Assembly (NCBI GenBank): GCA_021781415.1
Contig: JAJXWW010000183.1
Coordinates: 1-60,835 of the forward strand
From: Planctomycetota bacterium
Lineage (GTDB): Bacteria; Planctomycetota; Planctomycetia; Gemmatales; Gemmataceae
DNA: 60,835 nucleotides
Direction: 5' to 3'
Both the position numbers and the translations under genes were made by a program. This document shows, piece after piece, positions 1 to 9,428 of the stretch. A model generated the notes under the pieces. The model was not told the DNA's origin, did no database searches, and saw only the letters and a list, made by a program, of their open reading frames with translations. Numbering within the stretch: the first letter of the stretch is position 1; each line of letters starts with the position of its first letter.

Positions 1-1
1 C

Positions 2-2320
2 CAGCAAGTCGGTTGCGTGGCCTGTCATGGCACGCGCGACGGCGAGGGTAATCCCGACAAAGTGCTTGCCACCTCGGTACCTCTGGGCGATCTGCGCGCC
101 AAATACTCAATCGTCAGCCTAGCCACCTTCTTGGAGAACCCGCATACCGTTCGTCCTTCGGGAAGAATGCCGGCGATCCTCAACAACAAAGAAGCCAATC
201 AGGTTGCGAATTATCTGCTGCGCGGCCAAACGTTGGCCAAAGCGCCGGCCAACGTTCGCTACGCCTACTATGAAGGATCGTGGGAGAACCTGCCCGATTT
301 TGAGAAACTCAAGCCGTTGGCCGAGGGGAAGTCGGAAGGTTTCGATTTGAAAGCGGCGCGGCGAGGAAACGATTTCGCCCTGCGCTTCGAGGGGTATTTG
401 CATCTCAACCGCGCCGGCGAGTATCGCTTCCATCTGACCAGCGACGACGGCAGCAAGGTTTTCGTCGACGGTAAGCCAGTCGTCGTCAACGACGGCATCC
501 ACGCACCGAGCCATGTCTCGACCAAGGTGCGACTCGACAAGGGAACGCACAAGCTGACGGCGGGCGTCTTCAATGGAGGCGGCGGTGTCGAACTGCTCGT
601 CGAAATTCAAGGGCCGGGATTGGCGAAGCAAGATCTCGCTCCCCTTCTCACACTCGATCCGGAACGCAACCCGAAACCAGCCAAACTGCCGGTCGATGCG
701 GCGGAAGACGACGATTTCGCCATCGAACCGGAGTTGGCAACCAAGGGTCGAGAACTGTTCGGATCGCTCGGTTGTGCCAGCTGCCATCAACTCAAGATCG
801 GGGGCAATCTCATCGCCTCGACTCGGCAAGCTCCCGCAGTCGGTAAATTGCGAGCGGAGGGAGGGTGTTTGTCCGAAAAGCCGGCCAAGGGAGTCCCGAA
901 CTACTCGCTCAGCGCGACTCAGCGCGGCGCGCTGACGGCCGCGGTCCCATCGCCCGCGCCGGCAGCCAAGACATCCGCCGTGGAGACGATTCAACGCACC
1001 TTGACTGCACTCAACTGTTATGCCTGCCACCAGAGGGACAAGCGAGGCGGCGTCGAACCGGCCGTCGATTCCCTCTTTGCGACCACACAACCGGAAATGG
1101 GCGAAGAAGGTCGCGTTCCCCCGGCTCTCGACGGTGTCGGGGCGAAACTGCGCCTCGATTATCTGAAACACATTTTCAATCGGGGAGGGCACGACCGGCC
1201 GTACATGCTGACGCACATGCCACGTTTCGGCGAGGACAACGTGCCGGGCTTGGCCGAGGCGTTCGCCGAAGCGGACAAGGGCAAAGTCGAGGCGGTTGCC
1301 GCCGTCAAGTTCGACGAACCGGCGGCGCGCGTGAAATCGGCGGCGCGGAAAATGTGTGGCGGCAACTCGCTCGGCTGCATCAAATGCCACACCTTTGCCG
1401 GACACAAGGCCGAGGGCGTGCAGGGCATCGACATGCTCCTGATGCCCAAACGTCTGCAACACGACTGGTTTTATCGCTACCTCCTCGATCCGCAAAAGCT
1501 GCGACCCGGCACGCGCATGCCGACGGCGTGGACCAACGGGCAGTCCGTCCTCGAAGACGTTCTCGGCGGTTCGACACCCAAACAAATCGAGTCGATCTGG
1601 GTCTATCTTCAAGACGACGGCAAGGCCGCCCTCCCGGCGGGACTGAAGAAGAATTCGATTCCGCTTGTTGCAGATAAAGAAGCTATTATTTATCGCAATT
1701 TCATTGAGGGAGCGGGGGCGCGCGCCATCGGAGTCGGCTATCCCGAAAAGGCGAACTTAGCCTTCGATGCCAACGAACTGCGGTTGGCATTAGTATGGCA
1801 GGGCGATTTCATCGACGCATCTCGGCACTGGACCGATCGAGGCGTCGGCTTCGAACCGCCGTTGGGAGAGGGCATCTTGCGTCTGCCCCCCGGCGTCGCG
1901 TTTGCCGCATTAGCGAAAGAGGACGAAGCCTGGCCGGCGAAGTCCGAGTCGGGCATCGACGGCAAGTTTCGAGGCTATCGCACCTCGCCGGATGGCCGTC
2001 CGACTTTTCTCTATGCCTATCGAGGCATCGACATCGAGGATTTCCCCAACGCCGTGTCCGGAAAGCACTCCGCAAGCATCCGGCGCACCCTGAGCCTCCG
2101 CGCCGAGAAATCGCCGTCGAATCTATGGTTCCGCGCCGCCGTCGCCGACAAAATCGAGGCGTTGGGCGACAAGAAAGGCTATCGCATCAATGGCGAATGG
2201 ACGATGCGATTCGACGGAGCCGAGGCGAAGATCCGCAAGAGCGGCGGCAAGATGGAATTGCTCGTGCCGATACAGTTCCAAGACGGCAACGCACGGCTCA
2301 CACAAGAAATCGAGTGGTAA
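2..2320 (+). CDS. PA14-domain multihaem c-type cytochrome (5' end outside window)
   Basis: The reading frame is open from the window edge, so the start lies upstream. The visible part begins with a haem motif, CVACH (nt 14-28). A PA14-like beta-barrel follows at about residues 83-205, with a typical DDGSKVFVDG stretch. Three further CXXCH motifs are CASCH (nt 773), CYACH (nt 1015) and CIKCH (nt 1376). The C-terminal third has no recognised domain. Four covalent haem sites imply an exported periplasmic electron carrier, and PA14 suggests carbohydrate or surface binding. Such PA14/cytochrome fusions are common in planctomycetes (family knowledge). It is followed by a beta-propeller protein on the same strand, which could be a functional partner (inference). 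The exact substrate is unknown. Confidence 0.85.
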   Translation, partial: QQVGCVACHGTRDGEGNPDKVLATSVPLGDLRAKYSIVSLATFLENPHTVRPSGRMPAILNNKEANQVANYLLRGQTLAKAPANVRYAYYEGSWENLPDFEKLKPLAEGKSEGFDLKAARRGNDFALRFEGYLHLNRAGEYRFHLTSDDGSKVFVDGKPVVVNDGIHAPSHVSTKVRLDKGTHKLTAGVFNGGGGVELLVEIQGPGLAKQDLAPLLTLDPERNPKPAKLPVDAAEDDDFAIEPELATKGRELFGSLGCASCHQLKIGGNLIASTRQAPAVGKLRAEGGCLSEKPAKGVPNYSLSATQRGALTAAVPSPAPAAKTSAVETIQRTLTALNCYACHQRDKRGGVEPAVDSLFATTQPEMGEEGRVPPALDGVGAKLRLDYLKHIFNRGGHDRPYMLTHMPRFGEDNVPGLAEAFAEADKGKVEAVAAVKFDEPAARVKSAARKMCGGNSLGCIKCHTFAGHKAEGVQGIDMLLMPKRLQHDWFYRYLLDPQKLRPGTRMPTAWTNGQSVLEDVLGGSTPKQIESIWVYLQDDGKAALPAGLKKNSIPLVADKEAIIYRNFIEGAGARAIGVGYPEKANLAFDANELRLALVWQGDFIDASRHWTDRGVGFEPPLGEGILRLPPGVAFAALAKEDEAWPAKSESGIDGKFRGYRTSPDGRPTFLYAYRGIDIEDFPNAVSGKHSASIRRTLSLRAEKSPSNLWFRAAVADKIEALGDKKGYRINGEWTMRFDGAEAKIRKSGGKMELLVPIQFQDGNARLTQEIEW

Positions 2321-2354
2321 CGACGGCGAACCGGCAGCGTAGCTGGCGGGTAAA

Positions 2355-2437
2355 GGCGAACCGGCAGCGTAAGCTGCCGGGTATGGCGAACCGGCGGTTT
2401 ATCGCTTTCACCCGGCAGCTTACGCTGCCGGTTCGCC
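2355..2437. repeat. Palindromic intergenic repeat (GCGAACCGGCAG family)
   Basis: A 28-nt arm at 2355-2382 is exactly reverse-complementary to 2410-2437. Each arm is itself a hairpin (CCGGCAGC..GCTGCCGG). A degenerate copy precedes it at about 2328. The same unit recurs as a tandem array at 49946-50089. It lies between two same-strand genes, like a REP/BIME element. Confidence 0.85.
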
Positions 2438-2483
2438 GAATCTTAATGGAATCAATACCGGATCAACGCGAATCGAGGACGAT

Positions 2484-3959
2484 ATGAATAGAAAACGAGT
2501 CTTGTTTGTGTCTGTTTGTTCCTTCGTATTCTCGACCGTCTCGCTTGCCGCGGACAAAGCGCCGGTGGAGGACGATTATTACAAAATCCTGCGCTACGAC
2601 ATTCCCAAGGGCGAGGTGATGGAAGTCGGCGCGTTGGAGTTCATGCCCGATGGGCGACTCGCCGCCGGCACGCGCCGCGGCGAAATCTGGATGATCCAGA
2701 ACGCGCTCGATCCCGATCCGAAAAAGGCGAAATTCTCCCGCTACGCCCGTGGCCTGCACGAAGTTCTCGGCCTCGCGGCCAAGGGCGATTGGCTCTATGT
2801 GACCCAGCGTTGCGATGTGTCGCGCATCAAGGACAGCAACGGCGACGGCAAGGCCGATGTCTTCGAGGTCGTCAACGACGAATGGGGCATCAGCGGCGAC
2901 TATCACGAATACGCTTTCGGTTCGCGCTTCGACAAGAACGGCGATCTGTGGGTGGTACTCTGTCTGACGGGATCGTTCACGAGCAACAGTAAGTTTCGCG
3001 GCTGGGCCGTGCGCATCACGCCGGACGGCAAGTTGATCCCGACCTGCAGCGGCATCCGTTCGCCGGGAGGCATCGCCGCCAACGCCGACGGCGAGATGTT
3101 TTATACGGACAATCAAGGTCCGTGGAATGGCACATGCGCCTTGAAGCACCTCGTCCCCGGCGGATTCATGGGCCATCCCGACAGTTTCAAATGGTATCAC
3201 CTGGCCAAAGATCTCGGCCCCGCGCCGGAGAAGCCGCATACCAACAGCCGCTTTATGACCGAAGCCAAACGCATTCCGAAGTACGTTCCTCCCGCGATTC
3301 TCTTTCCCTACGGCAAAATGGGCCAGTCCGCCAGCGGCATCGAGTGCGACCTCTCCGGCGGCAAATTCGGCCCCTTCGCCAAGCAGTTGTTCGTCGCCGA
3401 TCAGACGCACAGCACCGTCATGCGCGTGGCGCTGGAGAAGGTGAACGGCCACTATCAGGGCGCTTGCTTCCCCTTCCGTCAGGGGTTCGGTTCGGGCAAC
3501 GTGCCGATCCGCTTCGCTCCGGACGGTTCGTTGATCGTGGGAGGAACCAATCGCGGCTGGGGTTCGCGCGGTCCTCGACCGTTTGCGCTGGAACGCCTGA
3601 CGTGGACAGGAAAAACTCCTTTTGAGATTCACGAAATGCACGCCAAACCCGATGGCTTCGAACTCACGTTCACCCACCCAGTCGATGCGAAGTCGGCGGG
3701 CGATCCGAAGTCGTATTCCATGAAAACTTTCACCTACATTTATCGCGCCGAATACGGCAGCCCGGAGGTCGATCCCACGACGCCGACCATCGATCGCGTC
3801 GAGGTCGCATCCGATCGCAAGAGCGTCCGGCTGTATGTGAGCAAGCTGCAAGAGGGCAATATCCACGAATTGTTGGCTGCCGGCGTGCGCTCCAACGATG
3901 GTGTGCCGCTACTGCACAAAGAAGCGTATTACACGCTCAATTACATCCCGGCAAAGTAA
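2484..3959 (+). CDS. Secreted beta-propeller, sorbosone/glucose dehydrogenase-like protein
   Basis: 491 aa with an N-terminal signal peptide (hydrophobic core [15 protein letters not shown], cleavage near LAADK). The body carries short repeats typical of the soluble quinoprotein glucose/L-sorbosone dehydrogenase propeller found in planctomycetes, for example [49 protein letters not shown] and [13 protein letters not shown]. The last ~110 residues (from about residue 375) look like a separate Ig-like beta domain, [20 protein letters not shown]. No haem motif is present. It follows the multihaem protein after a 163-bp repeat-containing gap, so PA14-cytochrome and propeller may act together on sugars in the periplasm (inference). 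No substrate can be assigned. Confidence 0.75.
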   Translation: MNRKRVLFVSVCSFVFSTVSLAADKAPVEDDYYKILRYDIPKGEVMEVGALEFMPDGRLAAGTRRGEIWMIQNALDPDPKKAKFSRYARGLHEVLGLAAKGDWLYVTQRCDVSRIKDSNGDGKADVFEVVNDEWGISGDYHEYAFGSRFDKNGDLWVVLCLTGSFTSNSKFRGWAVRITPDGKLIPTCSGIRSPGGIAANADGEMFYTDNQGPWNGTCALKHLVPGGFMGHPDSFKWYHLAKDLGPAPEKPHTNSRFMTEAKRIPKYVPPAILFPYGKMGQSASGIECDLSGGKFGPFAKQLFVADQTHSTVMRVALEKVNGHYQGACFPFRQGFGSGNVPIRFAPDGSLIVGGTNRGWGSRGPRPFALERLTWTGKTPFEIHEMHAKPDGFELTFTHPVDAKSAGDPKSYSMKTFTYIYRAEYGSPEVDPTTPTIDRVEVASDRKSVRLYVSKLQEGNIHELLAAGVRSNDGVPLLHKEAYYTLNYIPAK

Positions 3960-3972
3960 GAACCTATCCGCA

Positions 3973-4013
3973 AAGCCCCCCTTCTCCCCCTGAAGACAGG
4001 GAGAGAGGGGCTT
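3973..4013. terminator. Hairpin after the propeller gene, possible terminator
   Basis: AAGCCCC at 3973-3979 pairs with GGGGCTT at 4007-4013, and an inner TCTCCC/GGGAGA stem extends it. There is no clear U-tract, so it may instead be a degenerate member of the C/G-rich palindromic element seen at 33612. Confidence 0.4.
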
Positions 4014-4164
4014 CTCGGATCAAATCGAAGGGAGGGGCAGTCCACTTTCGCACACGCTACAGGCTCCGACGAATTGTGCGTGGAACTAAGAAACATTCGG
4101 CATGAAAACGAGGAACAACCGATAGAGGAGGAAGGGATGTTCTGTCCAGCGTCAAGGAACTGCC

Positions 4165-5712
4165 ATGCTCCGCGAACGTCGAATGGCGATTAGGCTGTTG
4201 CTCGCAGTGGTGGCGAGTGCGTCGATGCCAGGCGTTTTTCTTGGACAGCAACCATCGTCTCTGCCGCCGCCGCGCGTGGAGTCGCCTCAGCTTCCCCAGG
4301 TCGCCGAAGTTCCCGGACTGTCTCGCATCGGAGGCAAACGGTTTCCGATCGATCTCCTCTCGGCGATGCGCCTGGGCAATGTGCGCGGCTTGGAGATCGA
4401 ATTGGCTAGGCGGCGCTTGCAAGTCTCGAACGCGCAACTGCAAGGTGCCAAGGTATTGTGGCTTCCCAGCATTGTGGCGGGAGTCGATTACAACCGGCAC
4501 GACGGCCCCATCCAAGAAATCAGCGGCCCTGTCATTGATGCCAGCCGTTCGAGCTTTATGATCGGTGGCTCGCCAACGGCGGTATTCGCTGTCGCCGATG
4601 CCATTTTTCAACCGTTGGCCGCTCGGCAGATGGTTCGCGCGCGCCAGGCGGAAACGCAAGCCGCCGCTAACGACACTTTGTTGGCTCTTACTCGGGCTTT
4701 CTTCAATCTCCAACAAGCGCGCGGCGAGTTGGCCGGGTATCGCGATGCCCAGCAACACGCCGATGAATTGATGCGGCGATTGGAAAAGTTGGCACCTGGT
4801 CTAACGCCCACTCTGGAGGTTAACCGCGCCCGCGCTCTGACGGCTCGGCTGCGTCAAGCCACTCTGCAAAGCGAGAACAACTGGCGCGTGGCCAGCGCCG
4901 AAATGCTGCGGGTTCTCTATCTCGATCCGAACTTGGTCGTCGATCCGGTCGAACCGCCGCATCTGCGCATCTCGCTGTTGCCGCTCGATAAAGCGGTGGA
5001 CGATCTCGTGCCGGTGGCGCTGACCAATCGACCGGAACTGGCTGCTCAGCAGGCGTTGGTACAGGCATCGTTGCGCTTACTACGATTGGAGAAGTTGCGG
5101 CCGTTAGTTCCTAGCATCCTTCTGCGCGGTTGGTCCACACCCGTGACGGGGACTCTGGGATTCGGCTACTTCGGGGGTGGTGTCAACGGCAACATGAGCA
5201 ATTTCAATGCGCGCGAGGATTGGGACATTCAAGCTCTGTGGACTCTGCAAAACCTCGGCTTCGGCAATCGAGCGTTGATCCGACAGAGGACGGCGGAAAA
5301 CCGCGTCGCGCTGACGGAGTTGTTCCGCGTTCAGGATCGCGTGGCAGCCGAGGTCGTGCAGGCGTATTCTCAGGCACGAACCGCCGAGGCACGCATTCGT
5401 GAAGCCGAGGCGGAGCTAAAGGACACGCAGACTCTGGTGCGCGAAGATCTGGCGGCTCTCGGACAGACACAGCGGTTGGGTGAAGGCGGTCCCATTCAAT
5501 TGGTGGCGCGGCCTTTGGAGATCGTGGCCGCCTTGCAGATGCTGCAACAGGCTTATGCCGATTTCTATTCTTCGATCAACGATTACAACCGGGCGCAGTT
5601 CCAACTCTATCGCGCACTGGGGAATCCCGCACAGTCGGTCCTGAATCAAGCGGAAGAGAGCAGCCCGTCGTCGGCCCCCGCTCGACCTTCGTCGACGCAA
5701 ACCCCTCCCTGA
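4165..5712 (+). CDS. TolC-family outer membrane efflux protein
   Basis: 515 aa. A signal peptide (LLLAVVASASMPGVFLG) is followed by two long helical repeats with the alternating Ala/Gln/Arg pattern of OEP domains. Examples are ARRRLQVSNAQLQGAKVLWLPSI near residue 85 and DRVAAEVVQAYSQARTAEARIREAEAEL near residue 390. This is the outer-membrane channel of a tripartite pump. It is the first gene of a co-oriented set followed by a PadR regulator, an RND permease and an adaptor, which fits a complete pump. The C-terminus is a Pro/Ser-rich tail (SSPSSAPARPSSTQTPP). Confidence 0.88.
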   Translation: MLRERRMAIRLLLAVVASASMPGVFLGQQPSSLPPPRVESPQLPQVAEVPGLSRIGGKRFPIDLLSAMRLGNVRGLEIELARRRLQVSNAQLQGAKVLWLPSIVAGVDYNRHDGPIQEISGPVIDASRSSFMIGGSPTAVFAVADAIFQPLAARQMVRARQAETQAAANDTLLALTRAFFNLQQARGELAGYRDAQQHADELMRRLEKLAPGLTPTLEVNRARALTARLRQATLQSENNWRVASAEMLRVLYLDPNLVVDPVEPPHLRISLLPLDKAVDDLVPVALTNRPELAAQQALVQASLRLLRLEKLRPLVPSILLRGWSTPVTGTLGFGYFGGGVNGNMSNFNAREDWDIQALWTLQNLGFGNRALIRQRTAENRVALTELFRVQDRVAAEVVQAYSQARTAEARIREAEAELKDTQTLVREDLAALGQTQRLGEGGPIQLVARPLEIVAALQMLQQAYADFYSSINDYNRAQFQLYRALGNPAQSVLNQAEESSPSSAPARPSSTQTPP

Positions 5713-5814
5713 TGCGATCCGATCCCTTCTCTCGTGTAGGCCAATCTGGAATCGAGCTTGCACAACGCCTCTTGTCGAGCTACGATATCGAGAACCGACA
5801 TCGAGAAGCGACTT

Positions 5815-6192
5815 ATGAGCGACGATGGAATTGTGCGGCATTTTTTCAGCGGATTCATCCGCTTGCACATCCTTTACCACGCGGCCAAGGAGCCGATCTG
5901 CGGCGCTGAGATCACGGAGGAGTTGATTCATCACGGCTACCGCCTCAGTCAGGGTACGCTCTATCCCACGCTGCACTTACTCGAAAAGTTGGGCTATCTC
6001 AAGAACGAATCGCGCGTGGTAAACGGCCGAAGGAGGAAGTATTACCGTGCCACCGCGGCGGGAAAACGGATCTTGAACCAGGCACGCAGTAAGATGCAAG
6101 AATTGGTCGCCGAAGTCCTCGAAGACGACGATCGAGATTTCCAAACTGCCCGCCGCAAGCAACGCGATGCGAGAACGGAGCCAAAGCAATGA
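5815..6192 (+). CDS. PadR-family transcriptional regulator
   Basis: 125 aa from ATG 5815 (an upstream TTG in frame is less likely). The winged helix is clear: ILYHAAKEPICGAEITEELI, then the recognition region LSQGTLYPTLHLLEKLGYL and a wing ending GRRRKYYRATAAG. PadR proteins usually repress adjacent efflux genes and respond to small ligands. Its position inside the pump operon, with its TGA overlapping the permease ATG (ATGA at 6189), points to local autoregulation (inference). Confidence 0.88.
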   Translation: MSDDGIVRHFFSGFIRLHILYHAAKEPICGAEITEELIHHGYRLSQGTLYPTLHLLEKLGYLKNESRVVNGRRRKYYRATAAGKRILNQARSKMQELVAEVLEDDDRDFQTARRKQRDARTEPKQ

Positions 6193-9100
6193 ATCCTATC
6201 GTCTTCGCCTTGCGTCATCCCTACGCGGTGATGGTTGGCATTGCCGCCCTCGTTTTGGGCGGGGTTTTGGCTCTGTCGCGCATGCGCATCGACATCTTTC
6301 CCTCCCTCAACCTGCCCGTAATTTACGTTGCCCAGCCCTATGCCGGCATGGACCCCGCTCAGATGGAAGGACTGATCGCCAACTACTACGAGTATCACTT
6401 CCTCTACATCGGCGGCATTCATCACGTCGAATCGAAGAACGTGCAAGGCATCGCCCTGATGAAATTGACGTTCCACGAAGGCACGGACATGGCGCAGGCG
6501 ATGGCCGAAACCGTGGGCTACGTCAACCGTTCGCGCGCCTTCATGCCGCCGGGCACGGTGCCGCCGTTCATTATGCGCTTCGACACCGGCAGCGTTCCGG
6601 TCGGCTACATGGTGTTTTCAAGCGAGACAAAAAGCATCGGCGAAATCCAGGATGCCGCTCTGTTCCGCGTTCGTCCCATGTTTGCCAGTCTGCCCGGCGT
6701 ATCCGCGCCGCCTCCGTTCGGCGGCAATCAGCGCACCATCGTCCTCAAGTTGGACCCCGACCGGCTGCGCGCCCTCCGCGCTTCTCCGGAGGAAGTGGTG
6801 GCCGCCCTGAGCAGCGGCAATCTCGTCAACCCCTCCGGGAACGTCCGCATCGGCAATCAAATGCCGATTGTGCCGGTCGATTCCATGCTCAAGAACCCCA
6901 AGGACATCGGGGCCATTCCCTTGCGCTTGGGGGAAGAAGTTTATCTGCGCGACGTGGCGACCATTGAGGACAGCACCGACATTCCCACCGGCTATGCGCT
7001 CGTCAACGGTCGCCGAGCCGTCTACATGGTCGTGACCAAACGTGCCGAGGCTTCCACGCTTTCCGTGGTTAACGAGGTCAAAAAAAGCCTGCCCCGCATG
7101 CGCGAGGCGCTGCCCGACGGTATCGACCTTCGCTTCGAGTTCGATCAATCGCCTCACGTCACGGGAGCCTTATGGGGATTGGCGGAAGAAGGCGTGTTGG
7201 GCGCGGCCCTAACCGGGTTGATGGTTCTACTGTTCTTACGCGATCCACGAAGTGTCTTGGTGGTCGTCCTCAACATCCCTTTCGCCTTGCTCGGGTCGGT
7301 GGCAGCGTTGGCGTTATGCGGCCAATCGCTCAACATGATGACACTCGGAGGATTGGCCTTAGCCGTCGGCATTCTCGTCGATGAAGCCACGGTTGAAGTG
7401 GAGAATATTCACACCCAGTTCGAGCATACGCCCTCGATTGCTCGCGCCGTGCGCCTCGGCAATCGGGAAACCGCCGTGCCTCGCCTCTTGGCCATGCTGT
7501 GCATCCTCGCCGTCTTTCTTCCGTCGTTTTTTATGACGGGAGCCGCGCGGGCACTGTTCGTGCCGCTGTCCTTGGCGGTTGGCTTCGCCATGATTGCGTC
7601 GTACGTTCTCTCCAGCACGTTCGTTCCCGTACTTTCGGTGTGGTTGCTGCGACACTACCACCCCCGGGCGCACGCCCCGCCGGGACGTTTCTCGCTGACG
7701 CATCTGCGCGAGTTCCATGGCCGACTGCTGCGCCGCCTTATGCCTTGGCGGCTGCCTCTCGCCTGCGGTTATCTCGTCTCCGCCGTCTCGCTGATTTGGC
7801 TGTTCGGTTCTCGCTTGGGACAAGACATCTTTCCCGCCGTGGATGTAGGCCAATTTCAATTGCGACTCCGCGCCGCCGACGGCACGCGGATCGAAACGAC
7901 CGAACGCATCGCCTCCGAAGCGACCCGAATTATTGAAGAAACGGCGGGGAAGGACAAAGTGGCGGTGTCCATCGGCTACGTCGGACTCATTCCCGCGAGC
8001 TATCCCATCAACACCGTCTATTTGTGGACGCGCGGCCCGGAGGAAGCCGTCCTGCGGGTGGCACTGAAGCCAAAGAGCGGCGTGGCCATTGAAGACTTAA
8101 AAGGCCGCTTAAGAGATGTTCTACCGGAGCGTCTTCGCGCTTGGCTGCGTCCCCGTTTGTTGGCCGAGGGATTGTCCGAAGAACGCGCCGACTCCCAGAC
8201 GCGGGCGCTGAAATTCTCCTTCGAGCCGGCGGACATCATTAGTGAGGTGATGAGTTTCGGCTCGCCGACGCCCATCGAAGTCGTCGTGAATGGGCCAAAG
8301 CTGGAGCAGGATCGCGATTATGCGCTGAAGATTCAGGAGCAGTTGGCGAAGGAATCGTCGCTGTGCGACGTTCAAATCGCTCAGCCGTTGGCGTATCCGT
8401 CCTTGGCGGTGCGGCTCGATCGCCAGCGTGCGGGGTTGAGTCGAGTGACGGCAGCCGATATTAGCAATTCAGTGGTTGAGGCTACTTCCTCCAGTCGCTT
8501 TGTGGCTCGCAACTATTGGGCCGATCCCAACAGTGGCATCGGCTACCAAGTGCAAGTAGAGATCATGCCCTTCCAGATGGATTCCGTCGCCGCCCTTGGC
8601 ATGGTTCCCATCAAAAAGGGAGGCGACGGCTTGAAGAACCTCTTGCTGCGCGATGTGGCCTCACTCGACAAAGGGACAATGCCCGGCGAATACGATCGCT
8701 ACAACATGAAACGTCTGGTGAGTCTGACGGCTAACATATCGGGAGAAGATCTAGGGCGCGTGAACGAGCGCGTGCAATCGGCTTTGCAGGCGGCGGGCGA
8801 ACGCCCGAAAGGCATCGCGGTCGAGGTCCGAGGACAATTGGTTCCTTTCCAGCAGATGTTCCGCGATTTGTCGCTGGGATTGATCCTGGCTGTGGTGGTA
8901 ATCTTCTTGTTATTGGCGGCCTATTTCCAGTCGTGGCGTCTGGCGTTGGTGTCCGTGTCGGCGGGACCGGCCGTGGTGGTCGGGGTGGCTGGGATGCTGT
9001 GGGCGACTGGCTCCACGCTGAACATTCAATCGTTCATGGGGGCGATCATGGCTTTGGGCGTGGCGGTGTCCAACGCCATCCTGCTTGTCACCGTCGCGGA

Positions 9101-9428
9101 AGAGAACCGCCGTCAAGGCGTCGATTCGAGCGAAGCGTCGGCGCGCGGCGCGGCCAGCCGGCTGCGTCCAATTCTGATGACCAGTTGCGCGATGTTGGGA
9201 GGAATGGCACCTTTAGCCTTCGGTTGGGGAGGCGGAGGCCAACAGATGGCACCGTTGGGACGAGCCGTCGCTGGCGGACTCCTAGCCTCGACGTTGGCCA
9301 CGCTCACCTTTTTGCCGTCGCTTTTCGCCGTCCTGATGAGCGGCCCGGCTCATCCCGTTTCGCTCGATCCCGACGATCCGCTCAGTTCGCACTACAGCCC
9401 GGAGAGCCGCCATGCACCCGTTGCTTGA
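6189..9428 (+). CDS. RND-family efflux transporter permease
   Basis: 1079 aa, close to the usual length for AcrB/CusA-type permeases. The first helix is at residues 11-30 and is followed by MRIDIFPSLNLPVIYV, typical of RND pumps. The membrane helices fall in two blocks (about residues 325-535 and 890-1060), separated by periplasmic porter domains. The segment LGGLALAVGILVDEATVEVENI in helix 4 carries the acidic proton-relay region. The second half repeats the pattern with MGAIMALGVAVSNAILLVTVAEENRR. It overlaps padR by 4 nt and the adaptor gene by 17 nt, showing translational coupling. The substrate cannot be told. Confidence 0.92.
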   Translation: MNPIVFALRHPYAVMVGIAALVLGGVLALSRMRIDIFPSLNLPVIYVAQPYAGMDPAQMEGLIANYYEYHFLYIGGIHHVESKNVQGIALMKLTFHEGTDMAQAMAETVGYVNRSRAFMPPGTVPPFIMRFDTGSVPVGYMVFSSETKSIGEIQDAALFRVRPMFASLPGVSAPPPFGGNQRTIVLKLDPDRLRALRASPEEVVAALSSGNLVNPSGNVRIGNQMPIVPVDSMLKNPKDIGAIPLRLGEEVYLRDVATIEDSTDIPTGYALVNGRRAVYMVVTKRAEASTLSVVNEVKKSLPRMREALPDGIDLRFEFDQSPHVTGALWGLAEEGVLGAALTGLMVLLFLRDPRSVLVVVLNIPFALLGSVAALALCGQSLNMMTLGGLALAVGILVDEATVEVENIHTQFEHTPSIARAVRLGNRETAVPRLLAMLCILAVFLPSFFMTGAARALFVPLSLAVGFAMIASYVLSSTFVPVLSVWLLRHYHPRAHAPPGRFSLTHLREFHGRLLRRLMPWRLPLACGYLVSAVSLIWLFGSRLGQDIFPAVDVGQFQLRLRAADGTRIETTERIASEATRIIEETAGKDKVAVSIGYVGLIPASYPINTVYLWTRGPEEAVLRVALKPKSGVAIEDLKGRLRDVLPERLRAWLRPRLLAEGLSEERADSQTRALKFSFEPADIISEVMSFGSPTPIEVVVNGPKLEQDRDYALKIQEQLAKESSLCDVQIAQPLAYPSLAVRLDRQRAGLSRVTAADISNSVVEATSSSRFVARNYWADPNSGIGYQVQVEIMPFQMDSVAALGMVPIKKGGDGLKNLLLRDVASLDKGTMPGEYDRYNMKRLVSLTANISGEDLGRVNERVQSALQAAGERPKGIAVEVRGQLVPFQQMFRDLSLGLILAVVVIFLLLAAYFQSWRLALVSVSAGPAVVVGVAGMLWATGSTLNIQSFMGAIMALGVAVSNAILLVTVAEENRRQGVDSSEASARGAASRLRPILMTSCAMLGGMAPLAFGWGGGGQQMAPLGRAVAGGLLASTLATLTFLPSLFAVLMSGPAHPVSLDPDDPLSSHYSPESRHAPVA

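Noticed and set aside
119..1612. Long minus-strand ORF opposite the PA14-cytochrome gene
   Set aside because: No recognisable domain. It is the shadow of a GC-rich gene with four haem motifs on the plus strand.
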